Positions 15,776 to 23,877 of a DNA stretch of 36,678 bases are shown here, piece by piece. This DNA comes from Kiritimatiellia bacterium (GTDB taxonomy: Bacteria; Verrucomicrobiota; Kiritimatiellia; RFP12; UBA1067), in contig JAGAEL010000139.1 of assembly GCA_017613085.1 (NCBI GenBank), forward strand, positions 1 through 36,678, in the 5' to 3' direction. Below the pieces are notes generated by a model, which did no database searches, had not been told where the DNA came from, and was given only the letters and a program-made list of their open reading frames with translations. Each line of letters starts with the position of its first letter. Position 1 is the stretch's first letter. The position numbers and the translations under genes were made by a program.

Positions 15776-17299
15776 ATGAAAGGTAATCCGTTGGTTTCAC
15801 GTCGTTGGTTCATCGGGGGGATGGCCGCCGCCGGCGCCGCGTTTTCGGGATGCCGGTTCATGCGGGCGGGGGGAATCGTCTCCGCCAAACCGAAATTGCG
15901 TCTTGGGATTGTCAGCGACATCCACATCATGACGGTCGGCAAACCGGGGGAAGATCCGTTGCGCGGCAACAACAATCTCACCTTCCGCAAGACGCTTGAA
16001 TGGTTCGACGCGCAAGGTGTGGACGGCGTGATCGTCGCCGGCGATATGGCGGACAGAGGCATGGTCGAACAGCTTGAGGCGGTCGCCGAGGCCTGGTACG
16101 CCGTATTCCCGGAAGATAAAGGGAAGGACGGGCGGCACGTCGAAAAACTTTTCGTTTACGGCAATCACGATTGGGAGGGATACCGGTACGGCGATTTCGC
16201 GGAGCGGTTATACGCCGATCCCGAGGAACGCGTCAAACACATCCTCCGTTGCGACTGCAAAGGGCATTGGGAACGGATTTTCCACGAACCCTACAGCCCG
16301 GTCTGGATGAAGACCGTCAAAGGGTTCGCCGTCGTCGGCGCCCACTGGTGTGCCGACTATTGCCGGGGATGGGAAGAGACGGGGGTAGCCGGAGTCGAGG
16401 AGTTTTTCAGCGAGAACCGCTCGAAGATCGATCCCTCCTTGCCGTTTTTCTACATCCAGCATCCACATCCGAAAGACACCTGTTACGGGCATTGGGCCTG
16501 GGGGCACGACAACGGCGGCGCGACGCGCGCCTTGACGCCCTTCCCGAACGCGATCGCGTTTTCCGGCCACTCGCACTACTCGCTGAATGACGAGCGTTCC
16601 ATCTGGCAGGGGGCGTTCACCTCCATCGGAACCAGTTCTCTCCGTTATACCGGGGCGCCCGCGATCGCCTTTCCCGGACTCGGTTATGAAAATTCAACGA
16701 CGTCGAACAAAGGGACAAAACTCACCAAAGACCAGATTCGTCTGGTCGCGGATCGGAAAGTGATGCCGGCCGTTGGAACCGGACTGGGGCGGCAGGGGAT
16801 GTTGTTAAGCGTCTACGACGATTGCGTGAGGATCGCCCGCAGGGAGTTCGTGTTCGACGAATCCCTGGGGGAGGACTGGGTGATGCCGCTTCCTGCAAGC
16901 GAGTCGAAACCTTTTGCCTTCGCCGTGCGCAAACAGAAGGCCGTCGCGCCGCAGTTTGCAGCGGGCGCGAAAATCGCGATGAAGCGCGGCCCGCTCAAGA
17001 ACCGCGCGCATAAACGCGTGGATGCGTTTACCTTGACCTTCCCGGCTGCGGGCGACGCTACGTTGCGCCCCTTCGAGTACGAGGTCAACGTGGAACGGGA
17101 TGATGGATCCGTCGCCTTGACGCGGTATGTGTTGGCCAGCGATTTCCATCTTCCTCCCTCCAAACGCCATCTGAAGCAGTCCTTCGCGATTTCGTGCGAC
17201 CAGCTCCCGCAAAACGGCCCGTTCCGTTTCGTCGTCAAGCCGCGTGAATCCTTCGGGCGAACCGGAAACGGCCTCGCGACCGAGTTCACCCGCATCTGA
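15776..17299 (+). CDS. Tat lipoprotein, calcineurin-like metallophosphoesterase
   Basis: This is a 507-residue exported phosphoesterase. The N-terminus has SRRWFIGG followed by a small hydrophobic stretch and AFSGC, which together look like a twin-arginine signal with a lipobox cysteine. The two-metal site is complete: SDIH, GDMADRG, YGNHDW and FSGHSHY. The C-terminal third is a separate domain without catalytic motifs. The substrate is not evident; secreted members include phosphodiesterases and nucleotidases. AAGGAGA lies four bases before the ATG at 15776, which sets the start (the ORF opens 21 bases earlier without one). It is co-directional with the Tat-exported CE15 esterase and probably in its operon, and it converges with the lipid cluster on the other strand. 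Confidence 0.85.
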   Translation: MKGNPLVSRRWFIGGMAAAGAAFSGCRFMRAGGIVSAKPKLRLGIVSDIHIMTVGKPGEDPLRGNNNLTFRKTLEWFDAQGVDGVIVAGDMADRGMVEQLEAVAEAWYAVFPEDKGKDGRHVEKLFVYGNHDWEGYRYGDFAERLYADPEERVKHILRCDCKGHWERIFHEPYSPVWMKTVKGFAVVGAHWCADYCRGWEETGVAGVEEFFSENRSKIDPSLPFFYIQHPHPKDTCYGHWAWGHDNGGATRALTPFPNAIAFSGHSHYSLNDERSIWQGAFTSIGTSSLRYTGAPAIAFPGLGYENSTTSNKGTKLTKDQIRLVADRKVMPAVGTGLGRQGMLLSVYDDCVRIARREFVFDESLGEDWVMPLPASESKPFAFAVRKQKAVAPQFAAGAKIAMKRGPLKNRAHKRVDAFTLTFPAAGDATLRPFEYEVNVERDDGSVALTRYVLASDFHLPPSKRHLKQSFAISCDQLPQNGPFRFVVKPRESFGRTGNGLATEFTRI

Positions 17300-17300
17300 G

Positions 17301-17328
17301 GCGGGAATTTCGTCTCGCATTTCTTTAT
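17301..17328 (+). terminator. Weak intrinsic terminator candidate
   Basis: GCGGGA at 17301-17306 pairs with TCTCGC at 17313-17318 (one G-U pair) and ATTTCTTTAT follows. It begins one base after the metallophosphoesterase stop codon and lies between convergent genes. The stem is short. Confidence 0.35.
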
Positions 17329-18275
17329 ATCGCGCCTTCGTAGAGTTTGAGGGTACCTTCGGCGAGGAGGTGCCGGTCTGCGTAGACACGGACGAGAACG
17401 AGATAAAAAACGTCAAAACGGATTTGTTTCCGGACGCGGAGAAGAAGCCGCTGCCCGATTTTGGGGATTTCGTATACGCGGAAGGCGTTGACCCCGACGA
17501 GCGCCCCCGGAAGTTCTTCCGGTTTTTCGTGCCGCGTTACCCGAAAGAGGTACAAGGCGCCCGACGCTTGCGCCATCATTTCCAGCAAGGCACATTCGTC
17601 TACTTTGCCGTCACGTGTACAGACGTCGCTTTCCGGCTGAACAACCGCTTCCACCAGTCCGCCTTTCTCTCCGATCTCCAGAATCCGGTCGATTCGTACG
17701 GCACGGCCTTTGTGCGGGATGTACGGCGCGGCGGAAACCGGTAGGGCTTTTCTCGGTATACCTTTGTTCCGGGGACAAAAGGGATCGGCGGCAAGGTAGT
17801 CGCCCGTTTGCTCGTAGGCGTTTCCTCTGCAACCGCAACAGGAGGGGAAGTCGGGACAGGAGGCACACGCATCTTTGATCCGCTCCTCCGGATGACGGAG
17901 GTCGTCGAGGACTTCGCTTTCTGCGACAATTTCATCCAGCGGCGTTTCCAACACGTTTCCGAGTACGACTTTCGTGCGGGGGCAGGGGAATACGGAACCG
18001 TCGGCTGCGATGTAGCAACACCCTTCGCGGATCAAGGTGCAGTCGTGGCGTTCGCGTGAGCACGCAGGGAACGCATCGGGCGAGGGATAGCACGCGGATT
18101 CGATACCGGCTGCACGGCATTGTTCGCGACAGGTTTCGGAAACCGTCCCAAAGAGGACGATCCTGCGGACGCCCATCGAACGTGCTTGCGCAAGGGTGTT
18201 GGTGAACCAGGCCGGTGCTTTTGCTTCTCCATCGGCACACGGCGAAAGCAGCAGGGTTTGCAGTCCGGCTTTCAA
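17325..18275 (-). CDS. SPASM iron-sulphur domain fused to hotdog 3-hydroxyacyl-ACP dehydratase
   Basis: This is a 316-residue two-part protein. Residues ~20-70 look like the last strand-helix units of a radical SAM barrel. Residues ~79-167 are a SPASM domain: C79, C86 or C87, then DGSVFPC (C98), GNVLETPLDEI, CASC (C137, C140), C146-C149 and C167 in DPFC, as in proteins holding two auxiliary 4Fe-4S clusters. The CxxxCxxC radical SAM core is absent. Residues ~178-316 are a FabZ/ApeP-type hotdog fold with the catalytic pair H188 in PHKG and E232 in LLEMMAQ. The dehydratase would remove water from 3-hydroxyacyl-ACP. The ATG overlaps the ligase stop codon (ATGA), so there is no room for a longer N-terminus. 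It is the last gene of the cluster. The role of the iron-sulphur part is unknown. Confidence 0.8.
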   Translation of the reverse strand: MKAGLQTLLLSPCADGEAKAPAWFTNTLAQARSMGVRRIVLFGTVSETCREQCRAAGIESACYPSPDAFPACSRERHDCTLIREGCCYIAADGSVFPCPRTKVVLGNVLETPLDEIVAESEVLDDLRHPEERIKDACASCPDFPSCCGCRGNAYEQTGDYLAADPFCPRNKGIPRKALPVSAAPYIPHKGRAVRIDRILEIGEKGGLVEAVVQPESDVCTRDGKVDECALLEMMAQASGALYLFRVTRHEKPEELPGALVGVNAFRVYEIPKIGQRLLLRVRKQIRFDVFYLVLVRVYADRHLLAEGTLKLYEGAI

Positions 18276-19573
18276 CGCAGGCTCTCCCGTTCATCGAAGA
18301 ACCGTCTCGGCTTGTGGCTGGCAGGATTGAAGATACGCCGCAGAACCTCCGCTTCCGGAAGGAGTTCGACGGCGGGATGCAGCCGCAACGTGGCGAAGAG
18401 GAGGTCGGAGAGGCGTTCCGAGGTGAGCGAGGAATCTTTTACAGCGGCGGTGACCGTTACGCGGTCGCTCAAATCTTCCCCGCCCCGTACGGTGACGAAA
18501 GAGGCGGCGACACCGTGAATGGCGTCCAGCGCGTTGAGGAAGGCGGCGGGATAGACGGTCGTGCCGCGCACTTTCATCATCTGGTTCCGGCGTCCCAGGA
18601 TCGGTCCGAGCCGCACACTCTTGCGCCCGCAAGGGCAGGGGGTGTCGATCAGGAAACTCATGTCGCCCGTCCGGAAGCGGACGAGCGGTACCGCTTCGAC
18701 TTGAAGGGGGGTGACAACGACTTCGCCGACTTCGCCGGGCGGCAGACGTTTCCCGGTTTCGTCGAGGATTTCCACGACGGCGAGTTCGGGATGGAGATGC
18801 CCGCCCTGCTGCGCGGTACATTCGCAGAAGGAGGTGACGATTTCGGAAGAGGCGTAGGTGGAATAGGCTTTCGCGTTCCAGACCGATTCCAGCGCCGCCG
18901 TGACGGGGAGTTGACGCATGGCGCGGTCGCGCAGCGGATCGCCCGCGCAGACCAGCGTGTGGACGGATTCCGTCAAGTCGTCCTGCCCGCTTTCGCGCAA
19001 GTGGCGGCCGAGGCGCAGCAGGAATCCGGGGACGCCGACGAGGACGGTCGGATGTAGGCGACGCATCACGGCGGCGTGGCTCTCCACCGTGTTGATGCCG
19101 TTTCGGATAGCGGCTGCGCCGAGCGTCGTCAGACCGAGGTAGTAGGCGTAGCCGGCAACGAAACAGCGGTCGAGCGTACACGTCATCAACGCGGTATCGT
19201 CCGGCGCGATGCCGCACGCGCGCAGCGAGATGCGTTCGTTGAACGCCAGCCGGTCCATGTCGGCGCGCGAGTAGGCGACGGGAGTGGGGATGCCCGTCGT
19301 GCCGGACGAAAACACGATGTCGGAGATTTCGCGTTGCGGGGCGGCGAGGAAATCCTGCGTCCGCTCGGCGAACGTCCGCTTGTCGGTTGTCGGGAGTTCG
19401 ACGAGCGTGTCGCACGTGACCGTGGAAAGCCGTTCGGCGAAGGGAGCCAACATTTCCCGGTAGTACGGTGAATGTGCAAACGCATGACGGAGATGGCCGC
19501 GTAACAACTCGTCCTGCCGCGTCCGGGCGGCATCCGGTTCTAGCCATTCCAAGAGGTTGTTTTCATCCCGCAT
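18272..19573 (-). CDS. PaaK-type adenylate-forming acyl/aryl ligase
   Basis: This is a 433-residue AMP-forming enzyme of the phenylacetate-CoA ligase family. The ATP-binding loop is SSGTTGIPTP (residues 89-98). Other family marks are YSTYASSE, the VRFRTGD hinge region and the GRRNQMMKVRGTTVYP segment that opens the C-terminal subdomain. It would activate a carboxylic acid, probably an aromatic or fatty starter, as acyl-AMP and pass it to CoA or to one of the two ACPs in the operon. A CPCG pair before the hinge is common in PaaK relatives and may bind metal. Its start overlaps the acyltransferase end by eleven bases, and its stop overlaps the next gene. The substrate cannot be read from the sequence. 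Confidence 0.85.
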   Translation of the reverse strand: MRDENNLLEWLEPDAARTRQDELLRGHLRHAFAHSPYYREMLAPFAERLSTVTCDTLVELPTTDKRTFAERTQDFLAAPQREISDIVFSSGTTGIPTPVAYSRADMDRLAFNERISLRACGIAPDDTALMTCTLDRCFVAGYAYYLGLTTLGAAAIRNGINTVESHAAVMRRLHPTVLVGVPGFLLRLGRHLRESGQDDLTESVHTLVCAGDPLRDRAMRQLPVTAALESVWNAKAYSTYASSEIVTSFCECTAQQGGHLHPELAVVEILDETGKRLPPGEVGEVVVTPLQVEAVPLVRFRTGDMSFLIDTPCPCGRKSVRLGPILGRRNQMMKVRGTTVYPAAFLNALDAIHGVAASFVTVRGGEDLSDRVTVTAAVKDSSLTSERLSDLLFATLRLHPAVELLPEAEVLRRIFNPASHKPRRFFDERESLR

Positions 19574-20315
19574 CGAGTGTTCCTTCGAGTTTTGCCAGTT
19601 GCTCGCGCATTACGCCGCGTACCCGTTCCTTAAAATGAAACGGCGTCTCGCCCTCTTCCTGCGCGATGTCCGGGAGGACGGAAAAACGGATGTGCGCGGG
19701 TTTGAGAAGAGGCGAGCCTTTTGCCGGCGTCTCTTCGTTCCCCGTGATCAAAACGGGCGTCACGGGGAATCCCGCTTTCGCGGCGAGGCGGAAAACGCCG
19801 CTGTGGAAAGCGCCCATCGGACCTTTGCCGGAACGGGTCCCTTCGGGAAAACAGCAAAGGATACTACCCGCCCGCAGTTGCGCGATCACGCTTTCGCACC
19901 AGTCGTCGAACGGGAGCTCGTCCACGTTGATCCACTTAAAAAAACGGACACCCATTCCCATGATCGGGATGCGCGAAACCGTGCGGTTGAAGAGGACGAT
20001 GGGTGAACGCGTGGGAAGGAGCGAACAAAGGAAGGTGTCGGAAAAGGATTTGTGGTTCAACACGTAGATGCGTGGAACGGGATTCTTCCCTAGGCGTTCC
20101 AATCCGGAAGTTGAAACCGGCGCGATGGGACGGAGGAAAAACAGATATGAGCGGCCAAAGATATCCGCTGCAAGGAACCGTTGCCAGCGCAGGTAGACTG
20201 CGCTGGGAAGAAACGGACACGCCAACAGAAAGGAGAGCGTCATCACAAGAAAAATACACAGGCCGCAGCAACCCCAGAGAAGATAGAAAAGAACATTCAG
20301 GAGCACGACTTTCAT
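19563..20315 (-). CDS. PlsC-type membrane acyltransferase
   Basis: This is a 250-residue member of the lysophospholipid acyltransferase superfamily. One or two membrane segments lie within residues 4-37. The catalytic HX4D is NHKSFSD (H88, D93) and the acceptor-binding block is FPEGTRSGKG (156-165). It would move an acyl group from ACP or CoA to a glycerophosphate, an aryl head or another lipid. Aryl-polyene and dialkylresorcinol clusters contain a similar enzyme that attaches the product to its membrane anchor. The ATG at 20315 is preferred because it places the hydrophobic segment first. A GTG at 20327 overlapping the ACP stop codon (GTGA) is the alternative. The longer reading to 20423 lies inside the ACP gene. 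Confidence 0.85.
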   Translation of the reverse strand: MKVVLLNVLFYLLWGCCGLCIFLVMTLSFLLACPFLPSAVYLRWQRFLAADIFGRSYLFFLRPIAPVSTSGLERLGKNPVPRIYVLNHKSFSDTFLCSLLPTRSPIVLFNRTVSRIPIMGMGVRFFKWINVDELPFDDWCESVIAQLRAGSILCCFPEGTRSGKGPMGAFHSGVFRLAAKAGFPVTPVLITGNEETPAKGSPLLKPAHIRFSVLPDIAQEEGETPFHFKERVRGVMREQLAKLEGTLDAG

Positions 20316-20323
20316 GGTCGCGG

Positions 20324-20578
20324 TCACTTCTGTGACGAAACGATCTCGGTCACGAGTCGGTAGACGTCGCCCATCGTGCGGATTTCGCGGACACGCGGAT
20401 CCTGTCGGAGATCCACGCCGCACTCTTCTTTCAGCGAGGCGACCAAGTCGACGGCGTCAAGGCTGTCCAGTCCAAGGTCGTCGAATAATTTCGCCTCCGG
20501 TTTCAAGCGGGCCGGTTCCAGTTCAAAGGTGTCGCAAAACACCTGGTTCACTTTCTGTACGATGTCATCTGCGGGCAT
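20324..20578 (-). CDS. Acyl carrier protein (second of the cluster)
   Basis: This is an 84-residue carrier protein. The phosphopantetheine site is S39 in LGLDSLDAVD, and the flanking helices have the usual acidic character. It would carry the growing chain between the ketosynthase, dehydratase, ligase and acyltransferase encoded around it. The ATG follows the ketosynthase stop codon by one base, and GAGGAG lies within the end of the ketosynthase gene. It differs clearly from the ACP at 22234-22512, so the two carriers probably have different jobs, for example starter loading and elongation. Confidence 0.92.
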   Translation of the reverse strand: MPADDIVQKVNQVFCDTFELEPARLKPEAKLFDDLGLDSLDAVDLVASLKEECGVDLRQDPRVREIRTMGDVYRLVTEIVSSQK

Positions 20579-20579
20579 A

Positions 20580-22247
20580 TCAACTCCTCAAAACAAGGGA
20601 AGATTCTAACACATTTTCGAGGTCAGGTACAAAGAAAAATAGCGGGGCGCACTGTTCGTCCAGGGAGATCACGATGACCGCCTCCGCCCGGTCGGAGGCA
20701 AGCCAGCACCGGGCTAGGCGGAACGCCTCTTCCGTTACGCCGTGAAACGCGGTCAGCGTACAGCTCGGTCCCTTTACGCCCGTCTCCATCGCGGCATAGG
20801 CGGCTGCCGCGTTGTGGACGGTGTGCGAGAAAAGGAGCGGAGAGGGCGGAAGTCCGGGCGCGTCCAGCAATTCATCGACGAACGTGAACGTGGAGGCGTG
20901 CGGTCCGTGTTTCGTCGCGACGATTAGTCCGATCCGTTCGGGCAGCGTTCCGGGCGGCAACGCGCCAAAGGCGCTTTTCGCCGCAAGGACGGCGTTCCGC
21001 GAGAACCGGTCCGCCCGCCTGGCTTTGCGTCCCGGAGGGAATGTATCCTGGATCGCGACGCGGAGGGTATGCGTTTCAACGGGGCTTCTTACCGCAGGCA
21101 GGGCATCCGTCGTACCCAGCAGAAGCGCGGTATTCTGTCCCCCGAAGGCGAGCGAGGTGGAGAGAACGGGGCCTTTCGTTGCGTTCGCACGGAGAACGCC
21201 GAAGACGGCTTCGATCGCGCCGGCCGCGCCAAGCGTGTGACCGGTGAACGCCTTGGTCGGGCAGAGCGGCACGCCGGGGAGAAGCGAATCAAAGACGGCG
21301 GTTTCGACCGCGTCGTTGTCCAGTGTCGCCGTGCCGTGCGGATTGATTTCCGCCACGGCCGAAAGCGGGATGGCGGCGTCCTTCGCAGCCGCTTCGATGG
21401 CGCGACGCAGGCCTGCGCCTGAGGGATCCGGCGCGGTGAGGTGGTGGGCGTCCGCGCTCATGCCATATCCGAGTAATGCCCCGCGCGAGGTCGCGCCCCG
21501 CGCACGGCGCGAGCGTTCGGTTTCCAGCACCAGGATGCCCGCGCCTTCGCCGAGGTTCAACCCGTCGCGGTCGGGCGCGAACGGTTTGCAGGGATTCTCG
21601 CTGTACACGCCCAGCGCGGAAAAACCGGCGTAGGGCAGGGGATTCAACGCATCGACGCCGCCGCAGATGACCGCATCGCAGACATCGTTACGCAACCATT
21701 CGGCGGCAATGCCGATCGCGTCTGCGCCGGAGGAACAAGCGTCGGTGACACAGACGGCCGGACCGGAGGTTTGAAGTCTAGTGCGCACCCATTCCGCCGG
21801 GTTGCTGTTGAGGTAGTGTTGCGCGAAGGAGGTGTCGCCCGCCCCCGTTTCGCGGTACCGCCGATAGGCGGGGACGGCTTCAAACCGGTTCGTCAACATA
21901 TTGAACTGGCAACCGGTGGTCGTCCCGAGACAGACGCCTACGCGAAGCCGGGCAAGAACGGAAATGGAAAGCCCTGCGTCGCGGAGCGCTTCTTCAAGCG
22001 CGGGAAGCAGGAGTTCGAACAGACGCGCGTCCGGCCTCTCCTCCCGAAGTGCGGCGACGGAAAACACGGGCTTGGTCGCGGTCTCCCCGAAAAAGCCGCG
22101 AACGGGTTGCGTCACGTCCCGCAAACCGCCCCTCGTGAATGTGGCGAGCCGGGCGTCTGCCGCCGCGACATCGGTTCCGGCGGCGGAAACCTGTCCCATC
22201 CCGGTGATCGGAAGGACGGACTCTGCGGCTGGATTAGCCTGCGGCAT
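20580..22247 (-). CDS. Fused double ketosynthase: FabF-type KS plus ketosynthase-like domain
   Basis: This 555-residue protein is longer than a FabF (about 410). Residues 10-380 are a complete beta-ketoacyl-ACP synthase with C171 (TDACSSG), H304 (INPHGTAT), K332 and H337 (FTGHTLGAAG), and a terminal LAFGGQN. After a basic linker, residues ~391-540 resemble the N-terminal ketosynthase-like family called Ketoacyl-synt_2, known as a separate protein in aryl-polyene clusters (ApeC-like). Its mark is LFSHTVHNAAAAYAAMETG, and it has no active-site cysteine in the usual place. The second part may act as a chain-length factor joined in cis. The start overlaps the upstream ACP by 14 bases. The enzyme would extend ACP-bound acyl chains by decarboxylative condensation with malonyl-ACP. 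Confidence 0.85.
   Translation of the reverse strand: MPQANPAAESVLPITGMGQVSAAGTDVAAADARLATFTRGGLRDVTQPVRGFFGETATKPVFSVAALREERPDARLFELLLPALEEALRDAGLSISVLARLRVGVCLGTTTGCQFNMLTNRFEAVPAYRRYRETGAGDTSFAQHYLNSNPAEWVRTRLQTSGPAVCVTDACSSGADAIGIAAEWLRNDVCDAVICGGVDALNPLPYAGFSALGVYSENPCKPFAPDRDGLNLGEGAGILVLETERSRRARGATSRGALLGYGMSADAHHLTAPDPSGAGLRRAIEAAAKDAAIPLSAVAEINPHGTATLDNDAVETAVFDSLLPGVPLCPTKAFTGHTLGAAGAIEAVFGVLRANATKGPVLSTSLAFGGQNTALLLGTTDALPAVRSPVETHTLRVAIQDTFPPGRKARRADRFSRNAVLAAKSAFGALPPGTLPERIGLIVATKHGPHASTFTFVDELLDAPGLPPSPLLFSHTVHNAAAAYAAMETGVKGPSCTLTAFHGVTEEAFRLARCWLASDRAEAVIVISLDEQCAPLFFFVPDLENVLESSLVLRS
20603..20632 (-). promoter_or_regulatory. Possible internal promoter before the second ACP
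   Basis: On the minus strand, TTGTAC and TAGAAT are 18 bases apart. They lie inside the 3' end of the ketosynthase gene, about 25 bases upstream of the ACP start. It could arise by chance within coding DNA. Confidence 0.25.
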
Positions 22248-22512
22248 CCGCTTTTCCCTGTGCTTCGACGAAATCGGCCAATGCGTTGATGGAGGCGAAA
22301 ATTCCGCTTCCCTTTTTGATTTGTTTCACGTCGCAACCGAACTGCCGCTGGAGGATCACGATGATCTCCACCGCGTCGAGGGAATCCAGTTCAAGCCCCC
22401 CGTCCCCGAAAAGGGGCGCGTCATCGTCGATGGCCTCCGGTGTCGCGCCTTCGATGGAGAGCCGTTCGATCAACAGCGTCTTCAATTTCGTTTTGAGTTC
22501 GTCCCTTGTCAT
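22234..22512 (-). CDS. Acyl carrier protein (first of the cluster)
   Basis: This is a 92-residue carrier protein. The phosphopantetheine serine is S44 in LELDSLDAVEI, preceded by the FGDGGL loop usual for ACPs of aryl-polyene and fatty-acid type clusters. The rest is acidic with an alanine-rich tail. It begins one base after the KDPG aldolase stop codon and its end overlaps the ketosynthase start, so translation is coupled. It likely serves that ketosynthase. A housekeeping role in fatty acid synthesis is less likely because FabD, FabG and FabH genes are absent. Confidence 0.9.
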   Translation of the reverse strand: MTRDELKTKLKTLLIERLSIEGATPEAIDDDAPLFGDGGLELDSLDAVEIIVILQRQFGCDVKQIKKGSGIFASINALADFVEAQGKADAAG

Positions 22513-22515
22513 CGG

Positions 22516-23163
22516 CTACGCCCCCCGGATGGTTTTGACGAGGGCTGCGGCCGCCTTGCAACGCTGCAGAACGGCATCCCATTTACCCTCCGCCATGTCG
22601 GCGGTCTTGGCGATCCAGGTGCCGCCGGCGGCGGCGACGATCGGCAACCGGAGGTAGTCGGCCAGGTTGTCCGCCGTCACCCCCCCCGTGGGCATGAATT
22701 GGATACCCGTGTGCTTGTAGGGGCCGGAGAACGCGCCCAGCAACTTTGCACCGCCGATGGATCCGGCGGGGAAAAACTTCAGAATGCGGCATCCGAGTTC
22801 AAGTCCCTGCTCGATTTCGGACGGGGTGGCGATACCGGGAATGAAGGGGAAGCCCGCTTCGGAGGCGGCCTTCACGACACGCGGGTTCAAGCCCGGTGCG
22901 ACACCGAAGCGCGCACCGCAGCCGATGGCGGTCTGTACGGTTTCGGGAGAAAGCACCGTGCCGGCCCCGACGATCAACTGCGGACGTTCCTTCGACAACA
23001 GGCGGATGACATCTGCGGCGGCTTTCGTCCGGAAGGTGACTTCGACGACGGGAAGTCCGCCTTCCAGCAAGGCGTCCGCGAGTGGCAATGCGTGTTCAAC
23101 CGAATCGACCGCGACAACGGGGACGACCCCGACGGCGGCGATGGATTCCAAAACAGATGACAT
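22516..23163 (-). CDS. eda: 2-dehydro-3-deoxy-phosphogluconate (KDPG) aldolase
   Basis: This is a 215-residue class I aldolase that cleaves KDPG to pyruvate and glyceraldehyde-3-phosphate in the Entner-Doudoroff or uronate pathways. The Schiff-base lysine is K129 in ILKFFPA and the general acid/base glutamate is E41 in VEVTFRT. The phosphate site includes MPTGGV and the late AAGGTW. AAGGAGA lies eight bases before the ATG. KDPG is also the end point of glucuronate breakdown, which would fit the two glucuronoyl esterases nearby. Its place in the middle of a lipid-type operon next to a ribulose-phosphate epimerase is unexpected. The related KDPGal aldolase activity cannot be excluded. Confidence 0.88.
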   Translation of the reverse strand: MSSVLESIAAVGVVPVVAVDSVEHALPLADALLEGGLPVVEVTFRTKAAADVIRLLSKERPQLIVGAGTVLSPETVQTAIGCGARFGVAPGLNPRVVKAASEAGFPFIPGIATPSEIEQGLELGCRILKFFPAGSIGGAKLLGAFSGPYKHTGIQFMPTGGVTADNLADYLRLPIVAAAGGTWIAKTADMAEGKWDAVLQRCKAAAALVKTIRGA

Positions 23164-23188
23164 ACTCTTGTTCTCCTTTTTTCAGAGG

Positions 23189-23869
23189 TTAAAACCGGGT
23201 GTGGAACGCACGCTCGCACGTGTCGCGCAGTGCGGCCACCGCAGCGCCCATCTCCGGCTGGCGGAAGAGGAAACTTCCCGCGACGAACTGGTTCGCGCCG
23301 GCGGCTGCGGCTTGCGCGCCCGTCTCGAAATTGACGCCTCCGTCGACCATGATGTCGAACGCCGGCCTTCCTTCGCTGCGGAGTCGGTTCCGTAGTTTTT
23401 CGATGTGCGGCAGGACTTCCGGCATGAACGACTGTCCCCCGTAACCTGGGTTGACGGTCATGAACAACACCTCATCGCAGAGGTCTAGGTAGGGGAACGC
23501 CGCTTCGGGCGGCGTTTGCGGGCGAAGCACCAGGCCGGAACGGAGTCCCCTGTCGCGGATGGTTCGCAGGGTCTGCCAGATGTCGCAATCCGCTTCGATG
23601 TGGATCTGGATCGTCTGGGCGCCGGCGTCGGCAAACGGGGCGACGTAGAGGTCGGGGCGGGTCAGCATGAGGTGGACGTGGCGATAGAGCGTGGGGGCGC
23701 AGCGCGCGGCGACGCGGACGACATCGGGGCCGAAACTCAGGTTCGGCACGAAATGCGCGTCCATGATGTCCAGATGCAAGGCATCCGCCCCGGAGGCTTC
23801 CACACGCCGGATCTCCTCTCCGAGACGCGCTCCGTCCGCCGCGAGCAGCGAAGGCAGAATCTGAATCAT
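23189..23869 (-). CDS. rpe: Ribulose-phosphate 3-epimerase
   Basis: This is a 226-residue TIM-barrel enzyme that interconverts ribulose-5-phosphate and xylulose-5-phosphate in the pentose phosphate pathway. The metal-binding and catalytic marks are HLDIMDAHFVPN, HVHLM, MTVNPGYGGQ and the terminal VDGGVN. The length is normal. TAGGAGA lies six bases before the ATG, and the gene follows the peroxidase stop codon by eight bases. With the adjacent eda gene it forms a carbon-metabolism pair inside the operon. Both would feed glyceraldehyde-3-phosphate and pentose pools. Allulose-phosphate epimerases are close relatives, so the exact sugar is inferred. Confidence 0.9.
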   Translation of the reverse strand: MIQILPSLLAADGARLGEEIRRVEASGADALHLDIMDAHFVPNLSFGPDVVRVAARCAPTLYRHVHLMLTRPDLYVAPFADAGAQTIQIHIEADCDIWQTLRTIRDRGLRSGLVLRPQTPPEAAFPYLDLCDEVLFMTVNPGYGGQSFMPEVLPHIEKLRNRLRSEGRPAFDIMVDGGVNFETGAQAAAAGANQFVAGSFLFRQPEMGAAVAALRDTCERAFHTRF

Positions 23870-23877
23870 GGCGTCTC

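Noticed and set aside
17325-18400. A missing radical SAM core upstream of the SPASM-dehydratase in another frame
   Set aside because: The upstream DNA encodes the conserved end of the ligase, and I found no CxxxCxxC pattern in a frame that could join.
20316-20423. Longer N-terminus of the acyltransferase to 20423
   Set aside because: It lies within the ACP gene and encodes a polar, Arg-rich stretch before the membrane segment.
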